A DNA stretch of 64,000 nucleotides from contig NZ_JAFKJN010000020.1 in NCBI RefSeq assembly GCF_017305915.1, positions 108,471-172,470 of the forward strand, written 5' to 3'. Below, piece by piece: positions 42,693 to 52,489 of the stretch. A model generated the notes under the pieces. That model made no database searches. It saw nothing but the letters and a program-made list of their open reading frames with translations, and was not told where the DNA came from. Origin of the DNA: Reyranella sp. GTDB lineage: Bacteria > Pseudomonadota > Alphaproteobacteria > Reyranellales > Reyranellaceae. Each line of letters opens with the position of its first letter. The first letter of the stretch is position 1. The position numbers were made by a program, and so were the translations under genes.

Positions 42693-43741
42693 GCGTCGAA
42701 TTCCGCGATGTCGTGAAGCGCTATGGCACGACGACCGCCGTGTCCGGCATCAGCTTCACGGTCGAGACCGGCAGTCTGGTGACGCTGCTCGGGCCCTCCG
42801 GCTGCGGCAAGACCACGACCTTGCGGATGATTGCAGGCCTCGAGCTGCCGAGTGAAGGCCGCATCCTGATCGCGGGCCGCGACGTCACTCGCCTGAGCGC
42901 CACGGAGCGTGACGTCAGCATGGTGTTCCAGTCCTACGCCCTGTTCCCTCACATGAGCGTCCTGGACAATGTCTGCTACGGCCTGCGCCGTTCCGGCCAT
43001 TCGAAAGAGGCGGCCGCTCAGCAAGCCCGCGCGGGCTTGGCCCAGGTCGGCCTGGCCGGTTACGAGGGGCGCCAGCCTTCCGAACTGTCCGGCGGCCAGC
43101 AGCAGCGGGTTGCGGTGGCCCGAGCCCTGGTGCTGAAGCCTTCGGTGCTGCTGTTCGACGAGCCGCTGAGCAACCTCGATGCGCGGCTGCGCCGGCAGAT
43201 GCGCGAGGATATTCGCGAGCTGCAGCAGGCGCTCGGCCTTACCGTCGTCTACGTCACCCACGATCAGCAGGAAGCGATGGCCGTATCCGATCGGATCATC
43301 GTCATGAACGTCGGCCGCATCGAGCAGGAAGGGACGCCACGCGACCTCTACGAACGCCCGGCGACGCCTTTCCTGGCGCGTTTCATGGGAGAGTCGAATC
43401 CCGCCCGAGCGCACTTGCACCGGCTCGATCCGCAGCGTCTACGGGTGCAGCTCGGCCCGGCCACGATCGACATCGACAATGGGACCGCCAGCGACGGCGA
43501 GGCGACGGTCGCCGTGCGCCCGGAAGCGATCACGGTCGAGGCAGCACCGGGACCTGCCAATGCCCTGCCGGGCACCGTCGTCAAGGCAAGCTATGTCGGC
43601 ACGCATATCGAGTATTCGATCGAGACCGAGGCCGGCACCCTGTTCGCGACCTGCCCGCAGGTCGACCGGCCGCTGGCGCCCGGCGCCGCCGTTGCACTGG
43701 TGCTGGCGCCGCGTGGCGTCATCGTGGTCGAGAGTCGCTGA
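42689..43741 (+). CDS. Fe3+/spermidine-type ABC transporter ATP-binding protein, second copy
   Basis: A 350-residue ATPase. Walker A is GPSGCGKTT, the signature LSGGQQQRVAVARA, Walker B VLLFDEPLSNLD, the H-loop YVTHDQQEA, and a C-terminal TOBE domain with VAVRPEAITVEAAPG. It is equal in length to the ATPase at 38202, and the pair most likely arose by duplication of a whole three-gene unit followed by divergence of the binding proteins. The ATG overlaps the permease stop (ATGA). Confidence 0.94.
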   Translation: MSVEFRDVVKRYGTTTAVSGISFTVETGSLVTLLGPSGCGKTTTLRMIAGLELPSEGRILIAGRDVTRLSATERDVSMVFQSYALFPHMSVLDNVCYGLRRSGHSKEAAAQQARAGLAQVGLAGYEGRQPSELSGGQQQRVAVARALVLKPSVLLFDEPLSNLDARLRRQMREDIRELQQALGLTVVYVTHDQQEAMAVSDRIIVMNVGRIEQEGTPRDLYERPATPFLARFMGESNPARAHLHRLDPQRLRVQLGPATIDIDNGTASDGEATVAVRPEAITVEAAPGPANALPGTVVKASYVGTHIEYSIETEAGTLFATCPQVDRPLAPGAAVALVLAPRGVIVVESR

Positions 43742-43801
43742 TCGCTTGCCGGATGCCTAAAGGTCTTTGGCTTATCGCGCGGATTTTGCTTTAACCGGCC
43801 C

Positions 43802-44551
43802 GTGAAGAAGCTGCTCATCATCGGCATCGGCGCGGGCGACCCCGATTTCATCACCCTGCAGGCAGCCAAGGCGCTGGCCACGGTCGACGTCTTTTTCATG
43901 CTGGAGAAGGGCGCGGCCAAAGATGCCATGGTCGAACTGCGTCGCGAGGCCTGCCGGCGCCATGCCGGCGACCGTGCATACCGGGTCGTCGAAGCGCCGA
44001 GCCCGCCGCGCGAGCGTCGGCCGGCCGACTACGCGTCTTGCGTCGACGACCTCAATCGCGCCAAGCAGGAGACCTTCGAGCGCATGATCGCCGACAACCT
44101 GGCGGACGGTCAGGTCGGCGCGATCCTGGCGTGGGGCGATCCCTCGCTCTACGACAGCACCATCCGCAACGTCGAGGCGATTGCTGCGCGGCTCGGCCTC
44201 GCCTGGGAAGTCATTCCCGGCATCAGCGCGGTGCAGGTGCTGGCGGCGCGGCATCGCATCCCGCTCAACACCGTGGCGCAGCCGGTCGAGATCACTACCG
44301 GGCGCCGGCTCAGCGAGGGCTGGCCGGCCGGCGTCGACAGCGTGGTGGTGATGCTCGACGGCGAGGACACCTGGCGCCGCTTCGCCGATCAGGACATCGA
44401 TATCTGGTGGGGCGCCTATCTCGGCACGCCCGACGAGATCTTGCTCTCGGGCCATCTGAAAGATGTGTCGGATGAGATTCATCGTGTCCGCGTTGCGGCG
44501 CGAGAGCGTCACGGCTGGATCATGGATACCTATTTGATGCGCCGCCGATAG
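43802..44551 (+). CDS. cobF: Precorrin-6A synthase (deacetylating)
   Basis: A 249-residue SAM-dependent tetrapyrrole methylase. KKLLIIGIGAGDPDFITLQA opens the fold, GAILAWGDPSLYDSTIRNV is the SAM/substrate loop, and VIPGISAVQVLAARHRIPLN follows, matching CobF. In the aerobic cobalamin route CobF methylates C-1 of precorrin-5 and releases the extruded acetyl as acetate. No other cob gene is nearby and I see no cobalamin riboswitch in the 60 bp upstream. The GTG start is at 43802. The repeat element at 44553 begins right after its stop. Confidence 0.93.
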   Translation: MKKLLIIGIGAGDPDFITLQAAKALATVDVFFMLEKGAAKDAMVELRREACRRHAGDRAYRVVEAPSPPRERRPADYASCVDDLNRAKQETFERMIADNLADGQVGAILAWGDPSLYDSTIRNVEAIAARLGLAWEVIPGISAVQVLAARHRIPLNTVAQPVEITTGRRLSEGWPAGVDSVVVMLDGEDTWRRFADQDIDIWWGAYLGTPDEILLSGHLKDVSDEIHRVRVAARERHGWIMDTYLMRRR

Positions 44552-44552
44552 G

Positions 44553-44678
44553 CTGTGGATAAGCCTCTGCGGCGCGCCTCATTATGGGCAATGGACCCTG
44601 ATTCTTGCCCCTGATTCCTTAGGGAACGCGAGTGGCCATTGCCCATAATAGGAGTCTGGCGCGCGCGGGTGCAGTGTG
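44553..44678. repeat. Structured intergenic element, copy 2 (DnaA box plus inverted repeat)
   Basis: The blocks match copy 1 (7157) in order: CTGTGGATAAG at 44553-44563 with the perfect DnaA box, GGGCAATGGACC at 44586-44597, two GATTC sites (44600 and 44613), GGCCATTGCCCATA at 44634-44647, and GCAGTGTG at 44671-44678. Here the inverted arms extend to ATTATGGGCAATGG / CCATTGCCCATAAT. Spacings from left arm to right arm (48) and from right arm to GCAGTGTG (37) equal those of copy 1, although the loop sequence differs. Confidence 0.75.
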
Positions 44679-44943
44679 GCCTCCATGAGGACACGTGTCT
44701 TGCACCGGAGGAGAGCACCGCCACAACACGCCGAGCGAATCAGACGCGTGCGCGCGTCGCGCGAGGAACGAGGCATTAGCCCCCCATTTTCGCGGCCGGC
44801 GAGAAATGGAGAAAATGGAGGAAAATGGAGGGAAAGGCGAAAAATGGCGACGCCGAGTTGGCGCCGTTAGCGAACGGATGCTCGTGGGACTCGGGGAGCC
44901 AAGGCATGCTTTGATGCCGGCCATCGAGTTCGGGAGGAAATAC
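44679..44943. other. Leader region upstream of the serine hydrolase, with purine-rich tandem repeat
   Basis: There is no convincing gene. GACACGTGTC at 44690-44699 is a 10-bp palindrome. From 44801 to 44850 the plus strand is almost pure purine with imperfect 10-bp units (GAAAATGGAG repeated, then GGAAAGGCGA and AAAATGGCGA). A frame through this tract is open into the hydrolase gene, but the signal peptide argues that translation starts at 44944, after GGGAGGAAATAC. Confidence 0.5.
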
Positions 44944-46230
44944 ATGCTGGTTCGGACGATTGGCGCCCTGTTGGCGTTGAGCCTCGCGCTGCCTGCTGCA
45001 GCGCAGGGCATCCCCAAGGCGCAGTCGCCGGAGGAGGTGGGCTTCGTCTCCAGCCGTCTGAAGCGGCTCAGCGACCGGTTCGAGGAAGGCATCAAAAACA
45101 ACGAGATCCCGGGCGCGGTGGTGCTGATCGCGCGCAACGGCAAGATCGCGATGTTCGACGCCTTCGGCTTCCGCGACAAGGAAGCCAAGGCGCCGATGAA
45201 GACCGACACGATCTTCCGCATCGCCTCGATGACCAAGCCGATCGTCTCGGTCGCCGCCATGATCCTGGTCGAGGAGGGCAAGCTCACGCTGGCCGATCCG
45301 GTGTCGAAGTACATCCCGGCCTTCGCCGAGACCAAGGTCTCGGTGCCGAAGAAGACTGCCGACGGCACGGTCGAGATGGCGCTCGAGCCGCAGTTCCGAC
45401 CGATGACCGTCCATGACCTGATGCGCCACACCTCGGGCCTGACCTACGGCGCGGCCGGCAGCGACCCGGTCAAGCAGTCCTACGTCGACATGAAGGTGAT
45501 GGACGCCAACCAGACCAATGCCCAGATGGTCGAGAAGCTCGCCAAGCTCGCGTTGCTCTACCAGCCGGGCACCCGCTGGGAATATTCGATGTCGACCGAC
45601 GTGCTCGGGCGCGTGGTCGAGGTCGCCTCGGGCATGACGCTCGACAAGTTCATCGAGGAGCGCATCACCAAGCCCTTGAAGATGGGCGACACCGGCTTCG
45701 AGGCTGCGCCCGACAAGAAGGACCGCGGCGCCAAGCCCCAGAAGGAGGGCGCCAAGAACGAGGTGCCCATCATTCCCGAGATCACGCTGAAGACGACCTG
45801 GAAGTCGGGCGGCGGCGGCATGGTCTCGACCGCCGCCGACTACGCCCGCTTCCTGCAGATGTTCGCCAACGGCGGCCAGCTCGACGGCGCCCGCATCCTC
45901 TCGCGCAAGACCATCGACCTGATGACCGCCGATCACTTGCCGCCCGACATCAAGATGGGCGACGACATGAACAGATTCGAGGCGCTGGAGCCGAGCGCGC
46001 GCATGGGCCAGGGCTTCGGGCTCGGCTTCGCGGTGCGCAACGAGCAGGGCCGCAACCCGCTGCCCGGCTCGCCCAACGACTATTATTGGGGCGGTGCCTG
46101 GGGCACCTATTTCTGGCACGATCCGCGGGAGCACCTGTACGTCGTGCTCATGATGCAGTCGCCGATGTCGCGGCTGTCCTACCGCTACCTGATGCGCGAC
46201 CTCGTCTACCAGGCACTGATCGGTAACTGA
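44944..46230 (+). CDS. Exported serine hydrolase (beta-lactamase / EstB-like family)
   Basis: A 428-residue protein. The signal MLVRTIGALLALSLALPAAA is cleaved near AQG. The class C beta-lactamase-like fold has the catalytic Ser-x-x-Lys in FRIASMTKPIVSVAAM. The Tyr motif YSMSTDVLGRV replaces Y-x-N with Y-S-M, and a GGAWGTYFW strand takes the KTG-like place. The typical activity is esterase, D-aminopeptidase or cephalosporinase-like; this Tyr motif suggests an esterase-type member. It is a single-gene unit with its own ribosome site. Confidence 0.88.
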   Translation: MLVRTIGALLALSLALPAAAQGIPKAQSPEEVGFVSSRLKRLSDRFEEGIKNNEIPGAVVLIARNGKIAMFDAFGFRDKEAKAPMKTDTIFRIASMTKPIVSVAAMILVEEGKLTLADPVSKYIPAFAETKVSVPKKTADGTVEMALEPQFRPMTVHDLMRHTSGLTYGAAGSDPVKQSYVDMKVMDANQTNAQMVEKLAKLALLYQPGTRWEYSMSTDVLGRVVEVASGMTLDKFIEERITKPLKMGDTGFEAAPDKKDRGAKPQKEGAKNEVPIIPEITLKTTWKSGGGGMVSTAADYARFLQMFANGGQLDGARILSRKTIDLMTADHLPPDIKMGDDMNRFEALEPSARMGQGFGLGFAVRNEQGRNPLPGSPNDYYWGGAWGTYFWHDPREHLYVVLMMQSPMSRLSYRYLMRDLVYQALIGN

Positions 46231-46287
46231 GCCCAGTCCCTGACGGGATCGTGCAAATCCGAAACGACATCCCATATAGGGGCCATC

Positions 46288-46706
46288 ATGAGTGGAGATC
46301 CCCGTAACTGGATGTGGTCGGAGGCGCTGCAGATGCTGGCCCGCGCCGAGCGGCTGCATCGCGAAGTCTTCAACGCTCCCGGCCACAGCCGCAATGCTGT
46401 CGTGTCGTGGGAGCCGCCGGCCGACGTCCTGGAGACCGAGGACGCCGTCCTTGTCCTGGTTGCCCTGCCGGGCGTCGACCCCGAGCAGGTACAGCTCATC
46501 ATCCATAACGGCGTCCTGCTGATCGCCGGCGAGCGCGTGCTGCCGCGCGAGCTCCGGACCGCCGTCATCCATCGCATCGAGCTGCCGCAGGGCCGCTTCG
46601 AGCGCCAGATCCGGCTGCCGGCCGGCACCTACGAGCCGCCGGCCAGCGCCGTCGCCGACGGCTGCCTGATCGTCAGGCTGCCGAAGATCGGCAGAAAGGG
46701 GACGTC

Positions 46707-46710
<4 letters not shown>
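46288..46710 (+). CDS. Hsp20 / alpha-crystallin family small heat-shock protein
   Basis: A 140-residue protein. The central alpha-crystallin domain runs from VVSWEPPADVLETEDAVLVL through LPGVDPEQVQLIIHNGVLLI to a C-terminal GCLIVRLPKI. The usual IxI/V oligomerisation tail is short, and the N-terminal region (MSGDPRNWMWSEALQMLARA) is unlike the standard IbpA start. It likely holds unfolded proteins under heat stress. It overlaps the lon ATG by four bases, giving a chaperone-protease operon. A CCCATATA box about 20 bp upstream of the ATG resembles a sigma-32-type -10, but no clear -35 is visible. Confidence 0.88.
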
Positions 46711-49073
<2,363 letters not shown>

Positions 49074-49162
49074 AAAACGCTAGGCAATATCGCTTCCTCC
49101 CGGCAGACTGATGGGCGACGGCGAAAGAATAATCGCCGCGCGTGCGGGAGGAAGACGATGTC

Positions 49163-50038
49163 ATGGATGCCTCTGCCGATCTGCTGATCAACGCCCTGAT
49201 CTCGGGGCTGCTGCTCGGCGGCTTCTATGCGGCGGTGTCGGTCGGCGTGGCGATCTCCTTCGGCATGCTCGACATCGTGAACATCGCCCATCCGGCGGTC
49301 ATCCTGCTCGGCTCCTACGTCGCCTTCATCGGCAACACGGTGTTCGGCATCGATCCGATCCTGGCGACCGTCATCACCCTGCCGGTCTTCTACCTGCTCG
49401 GCATGGTGGCCTATCAGGTCTACTACGTCGCCTTCGAGCGGCGGGACGACCAGTCGCTGCGCGGCCTGTCGTTCTTCTTCGGCATCCTGTTCATCGCCGA
49501 GGTCGGCTTGATCCTGTCCTTTGGCGTCGACTACCGCTCGGTGCAAGCCTGGTACGTCAGCGGCAACCTCAACCTCGGCATCATCGAGTTGCCGTGGCGG
49601 TTGCTGGTGCCGTTCCTCCTCGGCATGGCCATGGTGGTCGGCCTGCAGCTCTACCTGTCGCGCACCTTCATCGGTCGCGCCATCCAGGCGGTGGCGCAGG
49701 ACCAGCAGGCGCTCAGGCTGATGGCCGCCAACCCGACCAAGATCAAGCGCATCGCCTTCGGCCTCAGCTTCGCCACGGCGGCGCTGGGCGGCGCCGCCCT
49801 GATCATCATCCAGCCGGTCGAGCCGTCGATCGGCCGCGAATATATCGGCCGCGTCTTCGCGATCTGCGTGCTCGGCGGGCTGGGCAGCTTCCCCGGCATG
49901 ATGATCGCCGCGGTGACGCTCGGCATCGTCGAGAACCTGACCGCGACCTTCTTCGGCCCGTCGTGGGCGCCGGCGGTGGCGTTCGGCGTGTTGCTCGTGA
50001 CCCTCGCGGTGAGGCCCAGTGGCATCCTTGGTCGCTAA
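49163..50038 (+). CDS. Branched-chain-amino-acid-type ABC transporter permease (LivH-like)
   Basis: A 291-residue membrane protein with eight hydrophobic segments. ISGLLLGGFYAAVSVGVAI, FGMLDIVNIAHPAVILLGSY and GRAIQAVAQDQQALRLMAANP, the cytoplasmic loop that contacts LivG, are typical of LivH. The GIVENLTATFFGPSWAP end is also standard. The ATG at 49163 is preceded by GGGAGGA. It opens a permease-permease-ATPase-ATPase unit whose binding protein is encoded convergently at 52490. Confidence 0.93.
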   Translation: MDASADLLINALISGLLLGGFYAAVSVGVAISFGMLDIVNIAHPAVILLGSYVAFIGNTVFGIDPILATVITLPVFYLLGMVAYQVYYVAFERRDDQSLRGLSFFFGILFIAEVGLILSFGVDYRSVQAWYVSGNLNLGIIELPWRLLVPFLLGMAMVVGLQLYLSRTFIGRAIQAVAQDQQALRLMAANPTKIKRIAFGLSFATAALGGAALIIIQPVEPSIGREYIGRVFAICVLGGLGSFPGMMIAAVTLGIVENLTATFFGPSWAPAVAFGVLLVTLAVRPSGILGR

Positions 50039-51005
50039 AGACGCCGAGCGCGAGGCGCCGCGCGGCCTGGGCCACGTCGCCTTCATCCTGGTGATGGTCG
50101 CGGTGGCGGCCGTGGTCTTCATGATCACGCGGTCGATCGGCAACAGCTACGCCTTCTTCGCCGCCTACGTGGTCGTGCAGTACATGGTGCTCGGCACGGC
50201 CTGGAACATCCTCGGCGGCTACACCGGCTACGTGAACTTCGGCGTCACCGCCTTCTTCGCCATCGGCGCCTATTCGACCGTCGTGCTGCACAAGCTGACG
50301 CCCTGGATGCCGTTGCCGGCGATGATCCTGATCGGCGGCGTGATGGCGGCGCTGGTCGGGCTGGGCACCGGCTATCTCACGCTCAGGCTGCGCGGCGTGT
50401 TCTTCTCGATCGCCACGCTGGCGCTGGCGGTCGTGGTGCAGACCCTGATCACCAACTGGGACTTCGTCGGTGGCGCCCGCGGCGCCTATGTGATGCGGCC
50501 GCGGATCGCGCCGCTGATCGGCGGCGACTACATCCAGTACCTGTTCCTGGTCATGCTCGGCCTCTGCGTGATCGCGCTCGCGACGGCGCGGGCGATCGAG
50601 CGCTCGGCGCTGGGCTACGGCTTCGCCGCGATCCGCGACGACGAGGCGGCGGCCGAGGCCTCGGGCGTGCCGACGCTCGGGCTCAAGCTGATCGCCACCG
50701 CGCTGAGCGGCGGCTTCATGGGCATGGCCGGCGCGCCGCTGCCCTATTACGTCACCTATCTCGATCCGTCCTCGGGCTTCAGCCTCAACTACGCCGTCAA
50801 CGCCATCGCCATGCCGCTGATCGGCGGTACCTCGAGCTGGCTGGGGCCGATCGTCGGCGCCATCCTGGTCGGCGGCCTGCAGGAATACATCCGCGTCACC
50901 ATCTCCTCGGCGGTCAACGTGCTGGTCGCGGGCGTGCTGATGGTCGCCTTCGTGATCCTGGCGCCGCAGGGCATCGTCGGCCTGTTCCAGAGGAAGAAGC
51001 GATGA
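50019..51005 (+). CDS. Branched-chain-amino-acid-type ABC transporter permease (LivM-like)
   Basis: A 328-residue membrane protein. NILGGYTGYVNFGVTAFFAIGAYS is the LivM hallmark, GYGFAAIRDDEAAAEASGV the coupling loop, and a LIGGTSSWLGPIVGAILVG stretch follows. The GTG start overlaps LivH by 20 bp and the stop overlaps LivG by four. With LivH it forms the membrane channel; the substrate may be a branched-chain amino acid, amide or aromatic acid. Confidence 0.93.
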   Translation: MASLVAKDAEREAPRGLGHVAFILVMVAVAAVVFMITRSIGNSYAFFAAYVVVQYMVLGTAWNILGGYTGYVNFGVTAFFAIGAYSTVVLHKLTPWMPLPAMILIGGVMAALVGLGTGYLTLRLRGVFFSIATLALAVVVQTLITNWDFVGGARGAYVMRPRIAPLIGGDYIQYLFLVMLGLCVIALATARAIERSALGYGFAAIRDDEAAAEASGVPTLGLKLIATALSGGFMGMAGAPLPYYVTYLDPSSGFSLNYAVNAIAMPLIGGTSSWLGPIVGAILVGGLQEYIRVTISSAVNVLVAGVLMVAFVILAPQGIVGLFQRKKR

Positions 51006-51736
51006 CCGCGCTGCTGCATGTCGAGAAGGTCGGCAAGCGCTTCGGCGGCTTCGTGGCGCTGCAGGACATCGACCTCGAGGTCCAGCCGGGCGAGCGGCTG
51101 GGCCTGATCGGGCCCAACGGCTCGGGCAAGTCGACGCTGGTCAACTGCATCTGCGGCACCCTGCGCAACGAGCAGGGCAGCGTCAGCTTCGGCGGCGCGG
51201 CGATGGACGGGCTGACGGCGCACCAGCGCACGCGGCTCGGCCTCGCGCGCAGCTTCCAGCTGCCGCGGCCGTTCGGCAGCCTGACCCTGGCCGAGAACCT
51301 GCGCATCCCGATCCTCTATGCGGTCAACGCCCGCGGCGAGCGCACGCTGTCGGGCGCGGCGATCGACGCGCGCTGCCTCGAGCTGCTCGGCCAGGTCGGC
51401 CTCGCCGACAAGGCGCGCCAGATGCCGCGCGATCTCACCCAGATCGAGATGCGCAAGCTCGAGCTCGCCCGCGCCATGGCGGCCGATCCCAAGCTGCTGA
51501 TCTCCGACGAGGCGATGGCGGGCCTCAGCCACGCCGAGGTCGACGAGATCCTGGCGCTGCTGATCCGGCTGAACGGGCAGGGCGTGACCGTGATCATGAT
51601 CGAGCACATCATGCGCGCCGTGATGGCGTTCTCGCAGCGCCTCGCCGTGCTGGTCGCCGGCCGCAAGATCGCCGACGGCGATCCCAAGGCTGTGGTCCGC
51701 GAACCCGAAGTCGTGAGGGCGTACCTTGGCGAGTAG
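51002..51736 (+). CDS. Branched-chain-type ABC transporter ATP-binding protein (LivG-like)
   Basis: A 244-residue ATPase. Walker A is GPNGSGKST, the Q-loop ARSFQLPRPF, Walker B LLISDEAMAGL and the H-loop MIEHIMRAV. The ABC signature LSGGQ is replaced by LTQIEMRKLELARA, lacking the Ser-Gly-Gly. A degenerate signature is known in some LivG branches, so ATP hydrolysis is probably carried mainly at one of the two composite sites. It overlaps LivM by four and LivF by eleven bases. Confidence 0.92.
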   Translation: MTALLHVEKVGKRFGGFVALQDIDLEVQPGERLGLIGPNGSGKSTLVNCICGTLRNEQGSVSFGGAAMDGLTAHQRTRLGLARSFQLPRPFGSLTLAENLRIPILYAVNARGERTLSGAAIDARCLELLGQVGLADKARQMPRDLTQIEMRKLELARAMAADPKLLISDEAMAGLSHAEVDEILALLIRLNGQGVTVIMIEHIMRAVMAFSQRLAVLVAGRKIADGDPKAVVREPEVVRAYLGE

Positions 51737-52457
51737 CCTCTCCGTCTCCAACATCGTCGCCGGCTACGGCGCCGTGCGCGTGCTCGACGACGTGTCGCTG
51801 TCGGTCGGCGCCGGCGAGACCGTGGCGCTGCTCGGCACCAACGGCAACGGCAAGTCGACCCTGATGAAGTCGATCATGGGCATGGTGCGGCCGACCTCCG
51901 GCAGCATCACCGCCATCATCGACGGCACGCGTTACGAGCTGGTCGGGCGCTCGACCGAGGAGATCGTCGATCTCGGCATCGGCTTCGTGCCCGAGGGCCG
52001 CCGGCTGTTCCCCAAGCTCACGGTGACCGAGAACCTGCTGCTCGGCGCCTTCCGGCCGACCGCGCGCTCGGCGATCGCCAAGAACCTCGATTTCTGCTTC
52101 GAGACCTTCCCGCGACTCCAGGAGCGCGCCAAGCAGCTCGCCGGCTCGATGTCGGGCGGCGAGCAGCAGATGCTGGCGCTCGCCCGCGCCCTGATGTCGG
52201 CGCCGCGCATCCTCTTGATCGACGAGCCGTCGGTCGGCCTGGCGCCGCTCCTGGTCCAGCGCACCATCGACAAGATCAAGGAGCTGAAAGACGGCTTCAA
52301 TCTCACCGTGCTGATGGCCGAGCAGAACTTCACTCAGGCCGTCCGCATCGCCGACCGCGGCTACGTCATCGTGCACGGCAAGATCGCCTTCACCGGCGAT
52401 TCCGCCGAGGCGCTCAACAACAACGACCTGATTCGCGAATTCTACCTCGGCGCGTAG
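51726..52457 (+). CDS. Branched-chain-type ABC transporter ATP-binding protein (LivF-like)
   Basis: A 243-residue ATPase. Walker A is GTNGNGKST, the signature SMSGGEQQMLALARAL, Walker B LLIDEPSVGLAP and the H-loop MAEQNF, a Gln in place of the usual His as is normal for LivF. The start codon at 51726 lies inside the end of LivG. It is the last gene of the operon; a perfect 10-bp-arm hairpin begins at its final base. Confidence 0.93.
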   Translation: MASSLSVSNIVAGYGAVRVLDDVSLSVGAGETVALLGTNGNGKSTLMKSIMGMVRPTSGSITAIIDGTRYELVGRSTEEIVDLGIGFVPEGRRLFPKLTVTENLLLGAFRPTARSAIAKNLDFCFETFPRLQERAKQLAGSMSGGEQQMLALARALMSAPRILLIDEPSVGLAPLLVQRTIDKIKELKDGFNLTVLMAEQNFTQAVRIADRGYVIVHGKIAFTGDSAEALNNNDLIREFYLGA

Positions 52458-52480
52458 GGGGCGCGTCGGCGACGCGCCCC
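52458..52480. terminator. Bidirectional terminator-like hairpin
   Basis: GGGGCGCGTC and GACGCGCCCC are perfect arms around GGC, located exactly between the convergent LivF and binding-protein genes. It can form from either strand. Confidence 0.7.
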
Positions 52481-52489
52481 TCGCGCTGC

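Noticed and set aside
43742..43801. Cobalamin riboswitch upstream of cobF
   Set aside because: The gap is only 60 bp and lacks the B12-box consensus; it is too short for the aptamer.
44695..44943. N-terminal extension of the serine hydrolase through the purine tract
   Set aside because: The open frame is low complexity, and a normal signal peptide with a good ribosome site begins at 44944.
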